Below are positions 1-7,244 of a stretch of 36,236 bases of DNA, in pieces. The notes under the pieces are model-generated. The model did no database searches. It saw nothing but the letters and a program-made list of their open reading frames with translations, and was not told where the DNA came from. Positions within the stretch are counted from its first letter, which is position 1, and every line of letters starts with the position of its first letter. A program made the translations under genes and the position numbers. The DNA comes from Thermococcus sp. (GTDB lineage: Archaea; Methanobacteriota_B; Thermococci; Thermococcales; Thermococcaceae): positions 1 to 36,236 of the forward strand of contig NZ_WAKV01000017.1 of assembly GCF_015523185.1 (NCBI RefSeq). Direction: 5' to 3'.

Positions 1-1820
1 TGAACCTCGAGGAAAGGCTCCCTCCAGCGCTTCCTCAGGAGCTCGCTCCTCCCAGTCATGGTCAGCGTGTGGAAGTGTCCGACGTAGCGCACCGTCGTTA
101 GAGTCAGTGGGTATTCCTCGTCGGGCGTTTCTGCAGGCGGTCTGTGGTCAACGGAGGCCAGGTGGGCCTTCCCGTCGGGTGTTAAGAACCCCCCCGCGTA
201 GAGAACCCTCGTTCCTGGGTGGTCTTCGCTCGGACACGGCCAGTGGATTCCGGCGAGGTTTCTCTTGAGCCTCTCGGGTGTTATTCCCCGGTACTGGGGA
301 ACGATTGCGTTTATCTCCCTCAGGATTTCCTCCGGAGAGTTGTAGTTGAAGCCCCCCGTACCGCTTCTGGTAAAGCCGGCCGCTTTTCCTATCTCGCTCA
401 CTATCCACCAGTCTGGTCTCGCTTCCCCCGGCGGTTCTATGGCCTTGAAACTCCACTGCACGCGCCTCTCCGTGTTGGTGAGGGAACCTTCGTTTTCGAG
501 CATTGAAGTTGCGGGCAGAACGATGTCCGCTAATCTCGTTGTCTCGGTGGGGAAAATGTCCTGAACAACGAGAAATTCGAGCTTTCTAAGGGCCCTGAGG
601 ACGTTTCTTGAGTTGGCCTCGCTTATGACGGGATTTTCACCCATTATGTAATAGGCCCTCACTCTGCCCCTCAGCGCTTCGTGGGTCGCCTCGACCGTTG
701 TAAGGCCCACTTCACCGCTGAGCGGAACCCTCCAGAATTTTTCGAAGGCTTTCCTCTTATCTGGGTCTGTTACCGCCTGATAACCGGGAAAGACGTTCGG
801 CAGAACTCCTAGGTCACAGGCACCCTGAACATTGTTCTGGCCACGCATCGGTGATGCACCGTTTCCGGGCCTTCCTATGTGTCCGGTTATAGCTATGAGC
901 GTTGCAATGGCCCTGACGTTGTCGTAACCGTGAACCGACTGGGTTAGGCCCATAGCCCACGTGATTACGGCGTTTTCTGCCCTGGCAAACGTTACGGCGG
1001 CTTCCTCTATCAGCTCCGCCGGAACGCCGGTTATCTCCTCCACCCTCTCAGGGGAGTACTTCTCAACGGTCTTCTTCAGCTCTGAGAACCCGACGGTTCT
1101 TTTTTCAACGAAATCCTTGTCGTAGAGGCCGTGCTTAATTATAACGTGCATCATGCCGTTGGCGAGGGCTATGTCCGTCCCGGGATGAAGCTGGAGGAAT
1201 ATGTCTGAGAACCAGGCGGTTCTTGTATAGCGCGGGTCAACGACGATAACTTTTGCTCCCCGCTCCTTGGCCTTGAGGACGTAGCGGAAGCCGACCGGGT
1301 GAGTTTCAGCATAGTTGTGGCCCCAAATTACTATCACGTCTGCCATCTCGATGTCGCGGTAGGTGTTGGTCATGGCGCCGGCACCGAAGACGGCCTTCAG
1401 GCCTGCAACCGTCGAGGAGTGGCAGAGCCTCGCGCAGTGGTCGATGTTGTTAGTTCCGAGCATTCTGGCCAGCTTTTGAATCAGATAATTGGGCTCGTTG
1501 TAGGTTTTGGCCGAGCCGAAGAACATGAGCTGGTTGGGGTCATCTTTGGCTATCTCTCTCAGCCTAATGGCGACCTCTTTAATAGCATTGCCCCAGCTTA
1601 TCTCGACGAACTTTCCCTCTTCCTTCGCCTTAAGAGGTTTTTTCAGTCTGTCCTTTGAGAACAAATCGAGAACCGCGTTGCCCTTTGGGCAGAGGCTTCC
1701 CTTCTCGTTCGGAATACCTAGTATGTCGTCAGCATAATCCAGCCTGTAACCTTCGGGAGTTTTTTCGATGTAGAGCCTGCACCCAACTCCGCAGTAGGGA
1801 CAAACGACGGGAACCCTCAA
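1..1820 (-). CDS. fdhA: Formate dehydrogenase, molybdopterin catalytic (alpha) subunit, 3' part cut by window edge
   Basis: Oxidises formate to CO2 (or the reverse) at a bis-molybdopterin Mo/W centre in the cytoplasm. About 606 residues are visible; the C-terminus lies beyond base 1. The N-terminus has a [4Fe-4S] ligand set CPYCGVGC (C7, C10, C14) plus C44 in CPKGN. The active-site region reads HCARLCHSS, so the metal ligand is Cys (about C133) rather than selenocysteine. Later motifs GHNYAETHP, PRYTRTAW, GMMHV, GANNxxG-like RGQNNVQGACD and NTERRVQ are typical of the family. I chose the TTG start at 1820 because GGAGGTGG sits 4 bases upstream and no other in-frame start follows the upstream stop. 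It lies 217 bp downstream of frhB, with its own TATA-like element. Frh-like neighbours suggest coupling of formate oxidation to a hydrogenase. The family call is firm; the physiological direction is inferred. Confidence 0.93.
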   Translation of the reverse strand, partial: MRVPVVCPYCGVGCRLYIEKTPEGYRLDYADDILGIPNEKGSLCPKGNAVLDLFSKDRLKKPLKAKEEGKFVEISWGNAIKEVAIRLREIAKDDPNQLMFFGSAKTYNEPNYLIQKLARMLGTNNIDHCARLCHSSTVAGLKAVFGAGAMTNTYRDIEMADVIVIWGHNYAETHPVGFRYVLKAKERGAKVIVVDPRYTRTAWFSDIFLQLHPGTDIALANGMMHVIIKHGLYDKDFVEKRTVGFSELKKTVEKYSPERVEEITGVPAELIEEAAVTFARAENAVITWAMGLTQSVHGYDNVRAIATLIAITGHIGRPGNGASPMRGQNNVQGACDLGVLPNVFPGYQAVTDPDKRKAFEKFWRVPLSGEVGLTTVEATHEALRGRVRAYYIMGENPVISEANSRNVLRALRKLEFLVVQDIFPTETTRLADIVLPATSMLENEGSLTNTERRVQWSFKAIEPPGEARPDWWIVSEIGKAAGFTRSGTGGFNYNSPEEILREINAIVPQYRGITPERLKRNLAGIHWPCPSEDHPGTRVLYAGGFLTPDGKAHLASVDHRPPAETPDEEYPLTLTTVRYVGHFHTLTMTGRSELLRKRWREPFLEV

Positions 1821-1889
1821 GTTACCACCTCCATGAACAGGTATGTTCGCATGCACATTTTTGTTCCCTCATTTCGAAGTTCACCGAAG

Positions 1890-1925
1890 AATTTAAAACG
1901 CTTTTTCAAATTCCCGGTTCCAAAC
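1890..1925 (-). promoter_or_regulatory. Candidate fdhA promoter with SurR-type half site
   Basis: On the minus strand, GTTTGGAAC (1925-1917) fits the GTTnnnAAC core recognised by SurR, the Thermococcales sulfur-response regulator. About 20 bp downstream is a TATA-like TTTTAAAT (about 1897-1890), some 70 bp before the TTG start. The extended string GTTTGGAACCGG recurs upstream of frhA. The third GTT of the full SurR pattern is imperfect here, so this site is weaker than the frhA one. Confidence 0.55.
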
Positions 1926-1954
1926 AAAAGGTGTTATATGGCCTTCTTTCGATG

Positions 1955-1977
1955 AAAAAGCCCGCAAAAGGCTTTTT
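1955..1977 (-). terminator. Hairpin with T tract after frhB, possible terminator
   Basis: AAAAAGCC (1955-1962) and GGCTTTTT (1970-1977) form a perfect 8-bp inverted repeat with a 7-base loop. Read on the minus strand it ends in a T run, so it could end transcripts of the frh operon before the fdhA promoter. A second feature, TTAACAAGGCTGTTAA (2011-2026), is a 6-bp palindrome with a 4-base spacer, directly after the frhB stop and next to a T-rich tract on the minus strand. Confidence 0.45.
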
Positions 1978-2037
1978 GTATTCTCTTCTCTGGATGGAAA
2001 ACAAAAGTGCTTAACAAGGCTGTTAAAAAATAAGGGC

Positions 2038-2868
2038 TCACAGGAGCTGGGCCATGTTTCTCTGGGCCCTTGCGAGCTTCTCCCTCGCTCTCTTGAGAAC
2101 CTCGCCGAGAACGTGAGACCCGTCGCGAAGCTCAAGGTAGCCCTCCTTTTCGGCCCTCCTGAGGAGCTCCTCCCCGCGCTGATTTCTTGTTATCAGCACA
2201 GTCCATCCCGGTTCGTTCTCGACGAAGCCGGCTGAAACGTCGCTCCAGACGCCGGTGTAGTCGGAGCAGACCAGACAGCCCGTCTGGAGATAGGAGAAGG
2301 CCTCTTTGAGGGGTATTGCGAGCACACTGTTTTCCCGGTGAATTTCGAGGAAGTCCTTTGAGAGCTTTATGTCCACTATCTCCTCGGCTCTGACACCGTA
2401 CCTGACGCGCAGATAGTTAAGGAAGGCCTCGAAGGCGAAGGTGCCCATGCAGAAGAGGCTCACGATGTAGCGAATCCTGTTCCCGAAGTCCGTCTCTAGT
2501 ATCGGGAAGTCCCTCATCTGGCCGAAGAACTGCGCCTGGCAGGGAAGACAAACCACTGCGACTCGCTCCAAGTTTTCCTCCTCTATCTTTGCCTTAATCC
2601 TTGCCGCGAAGGGGACTATGCTCCAGCGGTTTCCGGCGGTTTCCAGGAGCTCCTCCTTTGTCCTGGCAACTACTGCTTCACCCTCAAGTCCCTTCGTTCT
2701 TTTGGCCGTAACGACGCCGTCTATAAGGTTCTTTTCGAGGGCATAGGTGAGCATCGCAGTAACAGCGCCACCGCTTGCGACTTTCCTTTTCAGTATTTCC
2801 TCGTCGGTGGTCCTGCCGAGGTAAACGGCTCTAATCTGGCCGAGAAGGGTTTCCCCAACGGACATCAT
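2038..2868 (-). CDS. frhB: Frh/Fdh-type beta subunit (coenzyme F420 hydrogenase beta family flavoprotein)
   Basis: 276 residues. The FrhB family carries FAD and one [4Fe-4S] cluster and moves electrons between the hydrogenase (or formate dehydrogenase) and a soluble acceptor. Visible family features are the SGG motif near residue 33 (KVASGGAVT), the CLPCQ motif in place of the usual TPCQ, FCMGTF, and the C-terminal TGCLVCSDYTGVWSDVSAG segment. The start ATG at 2868 overlaps the frhG stop as ATGA, so the two are translationally coupled. In methanogens the homologous FdhB is the electron-transfer subunit of formate dehydrogenase. One FrhB-like protein here could therefore serve both FrhAG and the adjacent FdhA (inference). 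Thermococcales are not known to make F420, so the acceptor is probably something else. Confidence 0.87.
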   Translation of the reverse strand: MMSVGETLLGQIRAVYLGRTTDEEILKRKVASGGAVTAMLTYALEKNLIDGVVTAKRTKGLEGEAVVARTKEELLETAGNRWSIVPFAARIKAKIEEENLERVAVVCLPCQAQFFGQMRDFPILETDFGNRIRYIVSLFCMGTFAFEAFLNYLRVRYGVRAEEIVDIKLSKDFLEIHRENSVLAIPLKEAFSYLQTGCLVCSDYTGVWSDVSAGFVENEPGWTVLITRNQRGEELLRRAEKEGYLELRDGSHVLGEVLKRAREKLARAQRNMAQLL

Positions 2869-3545
2869 GTCTTAACACCTCCCAAGCAGATAATCTGGCT
2901 CGCGCGCGGACAGCGGATGTAGCAGGTTCCACAGCGTATGCACCTCTCTTGGGCTAGGGTTGGTCTCTTGTCTATGAGCTTGATTGCACCCGTCGGGCAG
3001 GAGAGCTCACAGGCCCCACAGCCTATGCAGAGGCCCGTTAGAACGACGTCATCAATGAGGTCGAACCCGCTCAGCTTCTTCACTCCCGCGGTAACCTTGA
3101 AGAGCCTCAGCCTCGTCTCGTTTCCTGCTATAAAGTACTTGAAAAAAGACTGGAGCATCTGAGGCGTTGGCGGACAGCCAGGTATCGAGTAGTCCACCCC
3201 TATCACGCTGTTTATCGGCTGGAAGTTCCTGTGGTCCGGCCTTGGTGCTTGACCTCCCCGGCAGAAGCGCAGTATTCCGCCCAGAGCTGAGCATGAGCCG
3301 AAGGCAACGACGACCTTGGCCTTTTCCCGTATCTCCTTCAGCTCTTTAAGGACCCGTGGCTCGTTTATGCAGGCTCCGCCTGTTATGAGGGCAATATCAT
3401 ACTCGTCGTACTTACATCCCCCGTTGCGGAGGTAAGATATGTCGAGCTCTATGCTATCCATGAGCTTGGGGTAGGCCCTTATGATGCTCACGTTACAGCC
3501 CTCACAACCGCCTATGTCAACGTGAAGGACCTTCAGCTTCCCCAT
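2865..3545 (-). CDS. frhG: Frh-type [NiFe] hydrogenase small (gamma) subunit with two extra [4Fe-4S] clusters
   Basis: 226 residues. It relays electrons from the NiFe site of FrhA. The proximal cluster ligands appear in DIGGCEGC (C14, C17), with GSCSALGG and PGCPPTPQ further on. A C-terminal 2x[4Fe-4S] ferredoxin-like part has CIGCGACELSCPTGA and CIRCGTCYIRCPRAS. I chose the ATG at 3545, not the longer in-frame start at 3590. GGTGAT overlaps the frhA stop 4 bases upstream, and the homologous N-terminus begins at MGKLKVL. The gene lies 5 bp after frhA and overlaps frhB by 4 bp, so all three form one transcript. Confidence 0.92.
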   Translation of the reverse strand: MGKLKVLHVDIGGCEGCNVSIIRAYPKLMDSIELDISYLRNGGCKYDEYDIALITGGACINEPRVLKELKEIREKAKVVVAFGSCSALGGILRFCRGGQAPRPDHRNFQPINSVIGVDYSIPGCPPTPQMLQSFFKYFIAGNETRLRLFKVTAGVKKLSGFDLIDDVVLTGLCIGCGACELSCPTGAIKLIDKRPTLAQERCIRCGTCYIRCPRASQIICLGGVKT

Positions 3546-3550
3546 AACTA

Positions 3551-4723
3551 TCACCTCATCCTCACTACATGGGTTGTGCAGGGGATACACGGGTCGTAGA
3601 GCCTCATAACCGCCTCAGCGGTTTTCACGCTCAATCCCTTCGCCATTTCCTCCATAATCGGGATGTTGAACATCGTTGGAACGACTATCTTCGAGCTAAC
3701 CACGCGCCCTTCTTCACCGAGCTCGATGTAGTGTATCAGCGTCCCTCTCGGCGCCTCGTAAACCCCTACTCCCTTGCCCGGGCCAAAGGTTATGTTCTTG
3801 GCCCTGAAGGCCTCGTTCATGTCAATCCCGTCAAGAATCTCCCCCAGGCGTAGGATTGCGAGCTCAACGTCCATAACCCTTGCGAGATGTATTCCGTAAA
3901 GGGAAGCGTCCCTGAACTCACGGTAGGTCTTCATCCTCGCTCTCGGGCCTGTTTCAACTTTCTTTCCGCCGTAGAAAGCTATTAGCGTCGTTGACTCCCT
4001 CGCGGGTTCCTCCTTCCTGAACTCGTAGTAGGGCATCGTCTCTATGGCATCGACCCTTATGTTGTAGCGGTCTCCGTAGAAGAAACTGCTCGCGAGGTAA
4101 GGCACTTCCCTCTTCGTTTCCCTCAGCTCCTCCGCTATCTCGGTCTGGACGTCTTCATCGAGGAGAACCTCTTTCACCTTTTCCCAGCTCTTCGCAAGGT
4201 CAGGGAACCTCGCCTTTAGGTTGTTGAAGACGCTCCACTTCGGGACGCGGAGCATGCCACCTATCGTCAGGTTCGGTGGGTGAGTTGCCGCCCCACCGAG
4301 CTTAATCAGGTAGTCGCTTACCTTGGCGTGGAAGGTCATGAGCTTGAAGAGCACCTCGTTCCGCTTCTCCTTCTTTATTAGGTCCCCTGCCATCATGAGG
4401 AACTGGAGGGCGTGACTTTGAGTTCTGTTTATCAGTCCGAGGGCTTCCCTCATGAGGAGCCCGTTCCTCGGAGGGGCTATTCCTATTGCGTGCTCGACCG
4501 CTTCCACAGCCGCTATGCCGTGGGACGCGTGGCAGAGACCGCATATTCTCATGACCGCCTCGATCGCGAAGAGCGGGTTCTTTCCTACCACTATCTTCTC
4601 GAACCCTCTGACAGGTGCGGTCGCGATGAAGAGAGCGTTCTGAACAGTCCCGTCTTCTTCATAGAGTATCAGCTTCGCCTCGCCGGCGACTCGACAGACC
4701 CTGTCAAGCTTGACCTCGCCCAA
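3551..4723 (-). CDS. frhA: Frh-type group 3 [NiFe] hydrogenase large (alpha) subunit
   Basis: 390 residues. It holds the NiFe active site for H2 oxidation or formation. The N-terminal ligand motif is RICGLCHASH (C61, C64). The C-terminal motif DPCIPCTTH (C379, C382) is followed by only VVRMR, the short tail that a maturation protease would remove. Both CxxC pairs are intact, so the enzyme should be active. I chose TTG at 4723 because GGGGGTGAT lies 3 bases upstream. A GTG at 4756 would add 11 residues without a ribosome binding site and would sit at the predicted transcription start. First gene of frhA-frhG-frhB. The promoter carries a full SurR-type site, which implies control by sulfur and redox state. 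Confidence 0.93.
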   Translation of the reverse strand: MGEVKLDRVCRVAGEAKLILYEEDGTVQNALFIATAPVRGFEKIVVGKNPLFAIEAVMRICGLCHASHGIAAVEAVEHAIGIAPPRNGLLMREALGLINRTQSHALQFLMMAGDLIKKEKRNEVLFKLMTFHAKVSDYLIKLGGAATHPPNLTIGGMLRVPKWSVFNNLKARFPDLAKSWEKVKEVLLDEDVQTEIAEELRETKREVPYLASSFFYGDRYNIRVDAIETMPYYEFRKEEPARESTTLIAFYGGKKVETGPRARMKTYREFRDASLYGIHLARVMDVELAILRLGEILDGIDMNEAFRAKNITFGPGKGVGVYEAPRGTLIHYIELGEEGRVVSSKIVVPTMFNIPIMEEMAKGLSVKTAEAVMRLYDPCIPCTTHVVRMR

Positions 4724-4779
4724 TGTATCACCCCCAAAACTTGAATTTCGTCTCACCCATTAGTCGATAGTCGGCTTTT

Positions 4780-4813
4780 GATAAAAGGATTTCCTGAACC
4801 GAAGGTTTGGAAC
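4780..4813 (-). promoter_or_regulatory. frhA promoter: SurR-type operator GTTn3AACn5GTT plus TATA box
   Basis: On the minus strand GTTCCAAACCTTCGGTT (4813-4797) matches GTTn3AACn5GTT at all nine fixed bases. This is the pattern described for SurR in Pyrococcus furiosus. CCTTTTAT (4788-4781) is the TATA element, about 10 bp downstream of the site. That puts the transcription start near 4757, giving a leader of about 34 bases with GGGGGTGAT. A regulator site upstream of TATA is the arrangement expected for activation. Confidence 0.72.
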
Positions 4814-4906
4814 CGGAAATTTCTCCAAGGACGCCTGTACATCGCTTTATTTCAAAAAACACTTTTGTTTTCCTTTTCAAGAACGGCAAACAGACGCACC
4901 CAAAGC

Positions 4907-4914
4907 TTTATATA
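4907..4914 (+). promoter_or_regulatory. TATA box of the TRAM gene
   Basis: AGCTTTATATACTC contains TTTATATA at 4907-4914 with a purine-rich BRE-like stretch before it. Initiation is expected near 4938, leaving an untranslated leader of about 50 bases before the ATG at 4988. That is long for this window. The leader begins near the palindrome GACCGGTC (4923-4930). Confidence 0.6.
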
Positions 4915-4987
4915 CTCTTGACCCGACCGGTCAGTGGGACTCTTCTCAGGGTGAGAGAGTTCCAGAAGTCTGTAGGTTGTGTTGTGT

Positions 4988-5218
4988 ATGTACGGAGATA
5001 GATATGGTGGATACGGAAGGAACTATGGAAACGAAGCCCCGGTTAAGGTTGGAGAGCGCTACACCGTTAAGATTGAGAGCCTTGGCAAGGGTGGCGATGG
5101 AATCGCCAAGATTCAGGGCTTCGTTATCTTTGTCCCGAACACCCAAGTTGGGGACGAGGTTGAGATTGTAATTAACTCCGTCAAGAGGAAGTTCGCTTTC
5201 GCTTCAGTCATCGAGTGA
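4988..5218 (+). CDS. TRAM domain protein, archaeal small RNA-binding type
   Basis: 76 residues. A short Gly/Tyr-rich head ([14 protein letters not shown]) is followed by one TRAM domain, [20 protein letters not shown]...[18 protein letters not shown]. The GKGGDGIA and VGDEV signatures are typical of stand-alone archaeal TRAM proteins, which bind RNA nonspecifically and have been proposed to act as RNA chaperones, the archaeal counterpart of cold shock proteins. I chose ATG 4988; an in-frame GTG at 4979 has no better ribosome binding site. It is monocistronic and divergent from frhA, with about 230 bp of shared upstream DNA. Confidence 0.88.
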   Translation: MYGDRYGGYGRNYGNEAPVKVGERYTVKIESLGKGGDGIAKIQGFVIFVPNTQVGDEVEIVINSVKRKFAFASVIE

Positions 5219-5265
5219 TTCCCTTCTTCTTTTCATATCTTGTGGCCATTTTTGAACCGCACCAT

Positions 5266-5272
5266 TTTTAAA
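5266..5272 (+). promoter_or_regulatory. TATA box placing transcription start on the ATG of the methylthiotransferase
   Basis: TTTTAAA at 5266-5272 is centred 26 bases before the ATG at 5295. The bases between hold no Shine-Dalgarno sequence, so the mRNA is probably leaderless. Confidence 0.6.
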
Positions 5273-5294
5273 CCCCTCCTATCAGCCCGCTCCG

Positions 5295-6569
5295 ATGGTC
5301 AGGGTTTACGTCGAGAGTTATGGCTGTTCAAGGAACAAAGCCGATGGCGAGATTATGGAAGCCATTCTACTTAGAGCTGGCTATGAGTTGGCCGAGAGCC
5401 CGGAGAAAGCGGACTACGTCGTTGTGAACACCTGCGCCGTCAAGGACCCGACGGAACTCAAGATGGCGAGGCGAATAAGAGAGCTCATAGATTTAGGGAA
5501 GAGGGTCATAGCAACGGGCTGTCTCGTCCACGTCAATCCTAAAGCCATAGACCCCCGCGTCTCCGGAATCCTTGGGGTTAAGAGCATAGACAAAATTGCC
5601 GAAGCGATAAGCGTTGCGGAGCATGGGGGGAAGCTTATAAGCGTCGAGGGCTGGCGCGAGAGGAACATTGACAAGCTTGAACTTCCCAGGCTGTGGAAGC
5701 CGGGCGTTTCCTTCGTGGTTCCGATAGGCGAGGGCTGTCTGAATGCGTGCACATACTGCGCGACGCGCTTCGCAAGGGGCGTTTTGAAGAGCTACAAGCC
5801 GGAACTCGTCGTTAAGTGGGTGAAGGAAGCGCTTGAGAGGGGCTATAGGGAGATTATTCTCTCAAGCGAGGACACCGGTTGCTACGGCTTCGACATCGGG
5901 ACGAATTTGGCAAAACTTCTCGACGAGATAACGGCCATTGAGGGCGACTTCCGGGTTAGAGTAGGCATGATGAATCCCAATCACGCTATAAAAATCCTCG
6001 ATGAGTTGGTTGAAGCCTACCGGGATGAGAAGGTCTACCGTTTCCTTCACCTGCCGGTCCAGAGCGGGGACGATGGAATCCTCAGGAGAATGGGCAGGAA
6101 CTACACGGTTGAAGAGTTCGAGGAGATAGTGAGGGTCTTCCGGCGAAAAATTCCGGGGTTGAACCTAAATACGGACATCATAGTTGGCTTTCCAGGGGAG
6201 AGCGACGAAGCGTTCCAAAACACCGTCGAGCTGGTGAAGAGAATAAGGCCGGACAAGGTTAACGTCTCCCGCTACTCGGCGAGGCCCGGAACCATAGCCG
6301 CTAAATGGAAACAGTTGCCGGGCTGGCTTGTAAAGGAGCGCTCAAGGCTTCTCCACAGGCTTCGCCTTCAGATAGCCTACGAGATTAACAAAGCCTATGT
6401 TGGGGAAACGGTCGAAGTTCTCGTCCACGGCCCTGGAAAGAAGGGTGGAATCGAGGGAAGGACGTTCAACTACAAGGAGATAATCCTAGACTCTGGAAAA
6501 TCCGGCGAAATCACAAGGGCCAGAGTTACTTGGGCCGGCTCCACGTATCTCAGGGGAGTTGTTGTCTGA
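5295..6569 (+). CDS. tRNA t6A37 methylthiotransferase (archaeal e-MtaB type, radical SAM)
   Basis: 424 residues. It converts N6-threonylcarbamoyladenosine at tRNA position 37 to its 2-methylthio form. The N-terminal MTTase domain has the three cluster cysteines C11 (YGCSRN), C47 (NTCAV) and C76 (TGCLVH). The radical SAM motif is CLNACTYC (C148, C152, C155). A TRAM domain forms the last ~60 residues. YGCSRNKADGE rather than the bacterial YGCQMN points to the archaeal/eukaryotic CDKAL1-like group. It is preceded by another TRAM gene but has its own promoter and appears leaderless. Confidence 0.9.
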   Translation: MVRVYVESYGCSRNKADGEIMEAILLRAGYELAESPEKADYVVVNTCAVKDPTELKMARRIRELIDLGKRVIATGCLVHVNPKAIDPRVSGILGVKSIDKIAEAISVAEHGGKLISVEGWRERNIDKLELPRLWKPGVSFVVPIGEGCLNACTYCATRFARGVLKSYKPELVVKWVKEALERGYREIILSSEDTGCYGFDIGTNLAKLLDEITAIEGDFRVRVGMMNPNHAIKILDELVEAYRDEKVYRFLHLPVQSGDDGILRRMGRNYTVEEFEEIVRVFRRKIPGLNLNTDIIVGFPGESDEAFQNTVELVKRIRPDKVNVSRYSARPGTIAAKWKQLPGWLVKERSRLLHRLRLQIAYEINKAYVGETVEVLVHGPGKKGGIEGRTFNYKEIILDSGKSGEITRARVTWAGSTYLRGVVV

Positions 6570-6648
6570 GACTGAGTTTGGGTCTTTTAGTTTTGGGGAT
6601 TCTCCAAGAACTTTTGGTTTTAATTGTTTTCAATTTAATACAGAAATC

Positions 6649-6683
6649 GAACCATTGTGGTTCATTTTAGAAAACTATTTATA
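6649..6683 (+). promoter_or_regulatory. Promoter of the exported protein gene with upstream palindrome
   Basis: CTATTTATA (6675-6683) is a TATA box giving a start near 6705. Just upstream GAACCATTGTGGTTC (6649-6663) is a perfect inverted repeat with 6-bp arms and a 3-base spacer, a plausible operator. The rest of the 158-bp gap is AT-rich, with T tracts at its start that could end the upstream transcript. Confidence 0.5.
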
Positions 6684-6727
6684 CCTACTTTTCCAGTGGA
6701 AACGGGAGTCAAATGGAGGTGGCTTGA

Positions 6728-7150
6728 ATGAGGAGGAACGCTAAACGAAAGCTGATTCCACTGGCCTTTGCACTTGTTTTGACGATAATAGGAACTGCGT
6801 TGGCAGTGCCACGTATCAGTGTCAGTGTTCAGAAAATAGGCGGCGGTGCCAACAATACTGTTGCCGTTGACACGACCAAAGCCGCTGTTAACTGGATTTT
6901 TGATAGCGCACAGCCGTGGGTCATTACGGGTGCCAATGTTTCTCTCGATAATGGACCTGGAGTAAACGGAACGTTGACCCTCTACATCGCACTTGACAAT
7001 GGCACTGTGTATACTTGGAATGCTTCTATATCTAGCACAGATACTAGTGTGACAGTTAGTGCCCCAAGTGGAGAAGCAATAGACTTAACCCAGAACTACA
7101 TAGAGAAAGTAACAGTCGTGATAAATGGAAAGCAGGTGTCAGTTTCATAA
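6728..7150 (+). CDS. Small exported beta-rich protein of unknown function
   Basis: 140 residues; family not recognised. A basic head (MRRNAKRKL) and a hydrophobic core to about residue 26 end in TALAVP, a class I signal peptide with probable cleavage after ALA. The mature part of about 114 residues has alternating hydrophobic pattern and no cysteine. It has several N-glycosylation sequons (NNT, NVS, NGT twice, NAS), as expected for a surface protein. The start ATG has GGAGGTGG 5 bases upstream. A signal peptidase gene follows 94 bp downstream on the same strand. That pairing resembles bacterial TasA/SipW and archaeal bundling-pilin loci, but I see no decisive TasA signature. A filament or matrix subunit is only a hypothesis. 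Confidence 0.8.
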   Translation: MRRNAKRKLIPLAFALVLTIIGTALAVPRISVSVQKIGGGANNTVAVDTTKAAVNWIFDSAQPWVITGANVSLDNGPGVNGTLTLYIALDNGTVYTWNASISSTDTSVTVSAPSGEAIDLTQNYIEKVTVVINGKQVSVS

Positions 7151-7184
7151 TAGCCTATAGCGGTTTATTTCTTTTTTGACTTAC
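7151..7184 (+). terminator. T-rich tract after the exported protein gene
   Basis: GCGGTTTATTTCTTTTTTGACTT follows the stop codon. Archaeal terminators are often T tracts like this. It could partly end the transcript and so make the exported protein more abundant than the signal peptidase downstream. Confidence 0.4.
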
Positions 7185-7244
7185 TTTTCGAGGCACAACC
7201 TTTTTGTTTGGTGGAAGGTCGTTTACCCTTGCGGGAGGGGTATT

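Noticed and set aside
148-456. 102-residue open frame on the minus strand within the formate dehydrogenase gene
   Set aside because: It is a shadow of fdhA in another frame, with arginine/glycine-rich low-complexity composition and no ribosome binding site.
4923-4930. GACCGGTC palindrome near the TRAM transcription start, considered as an operator
   Set aside because: Eight-base GC palindromes are expected by chance in this window and there is no second copy, so I mention it only in the promoter entry.
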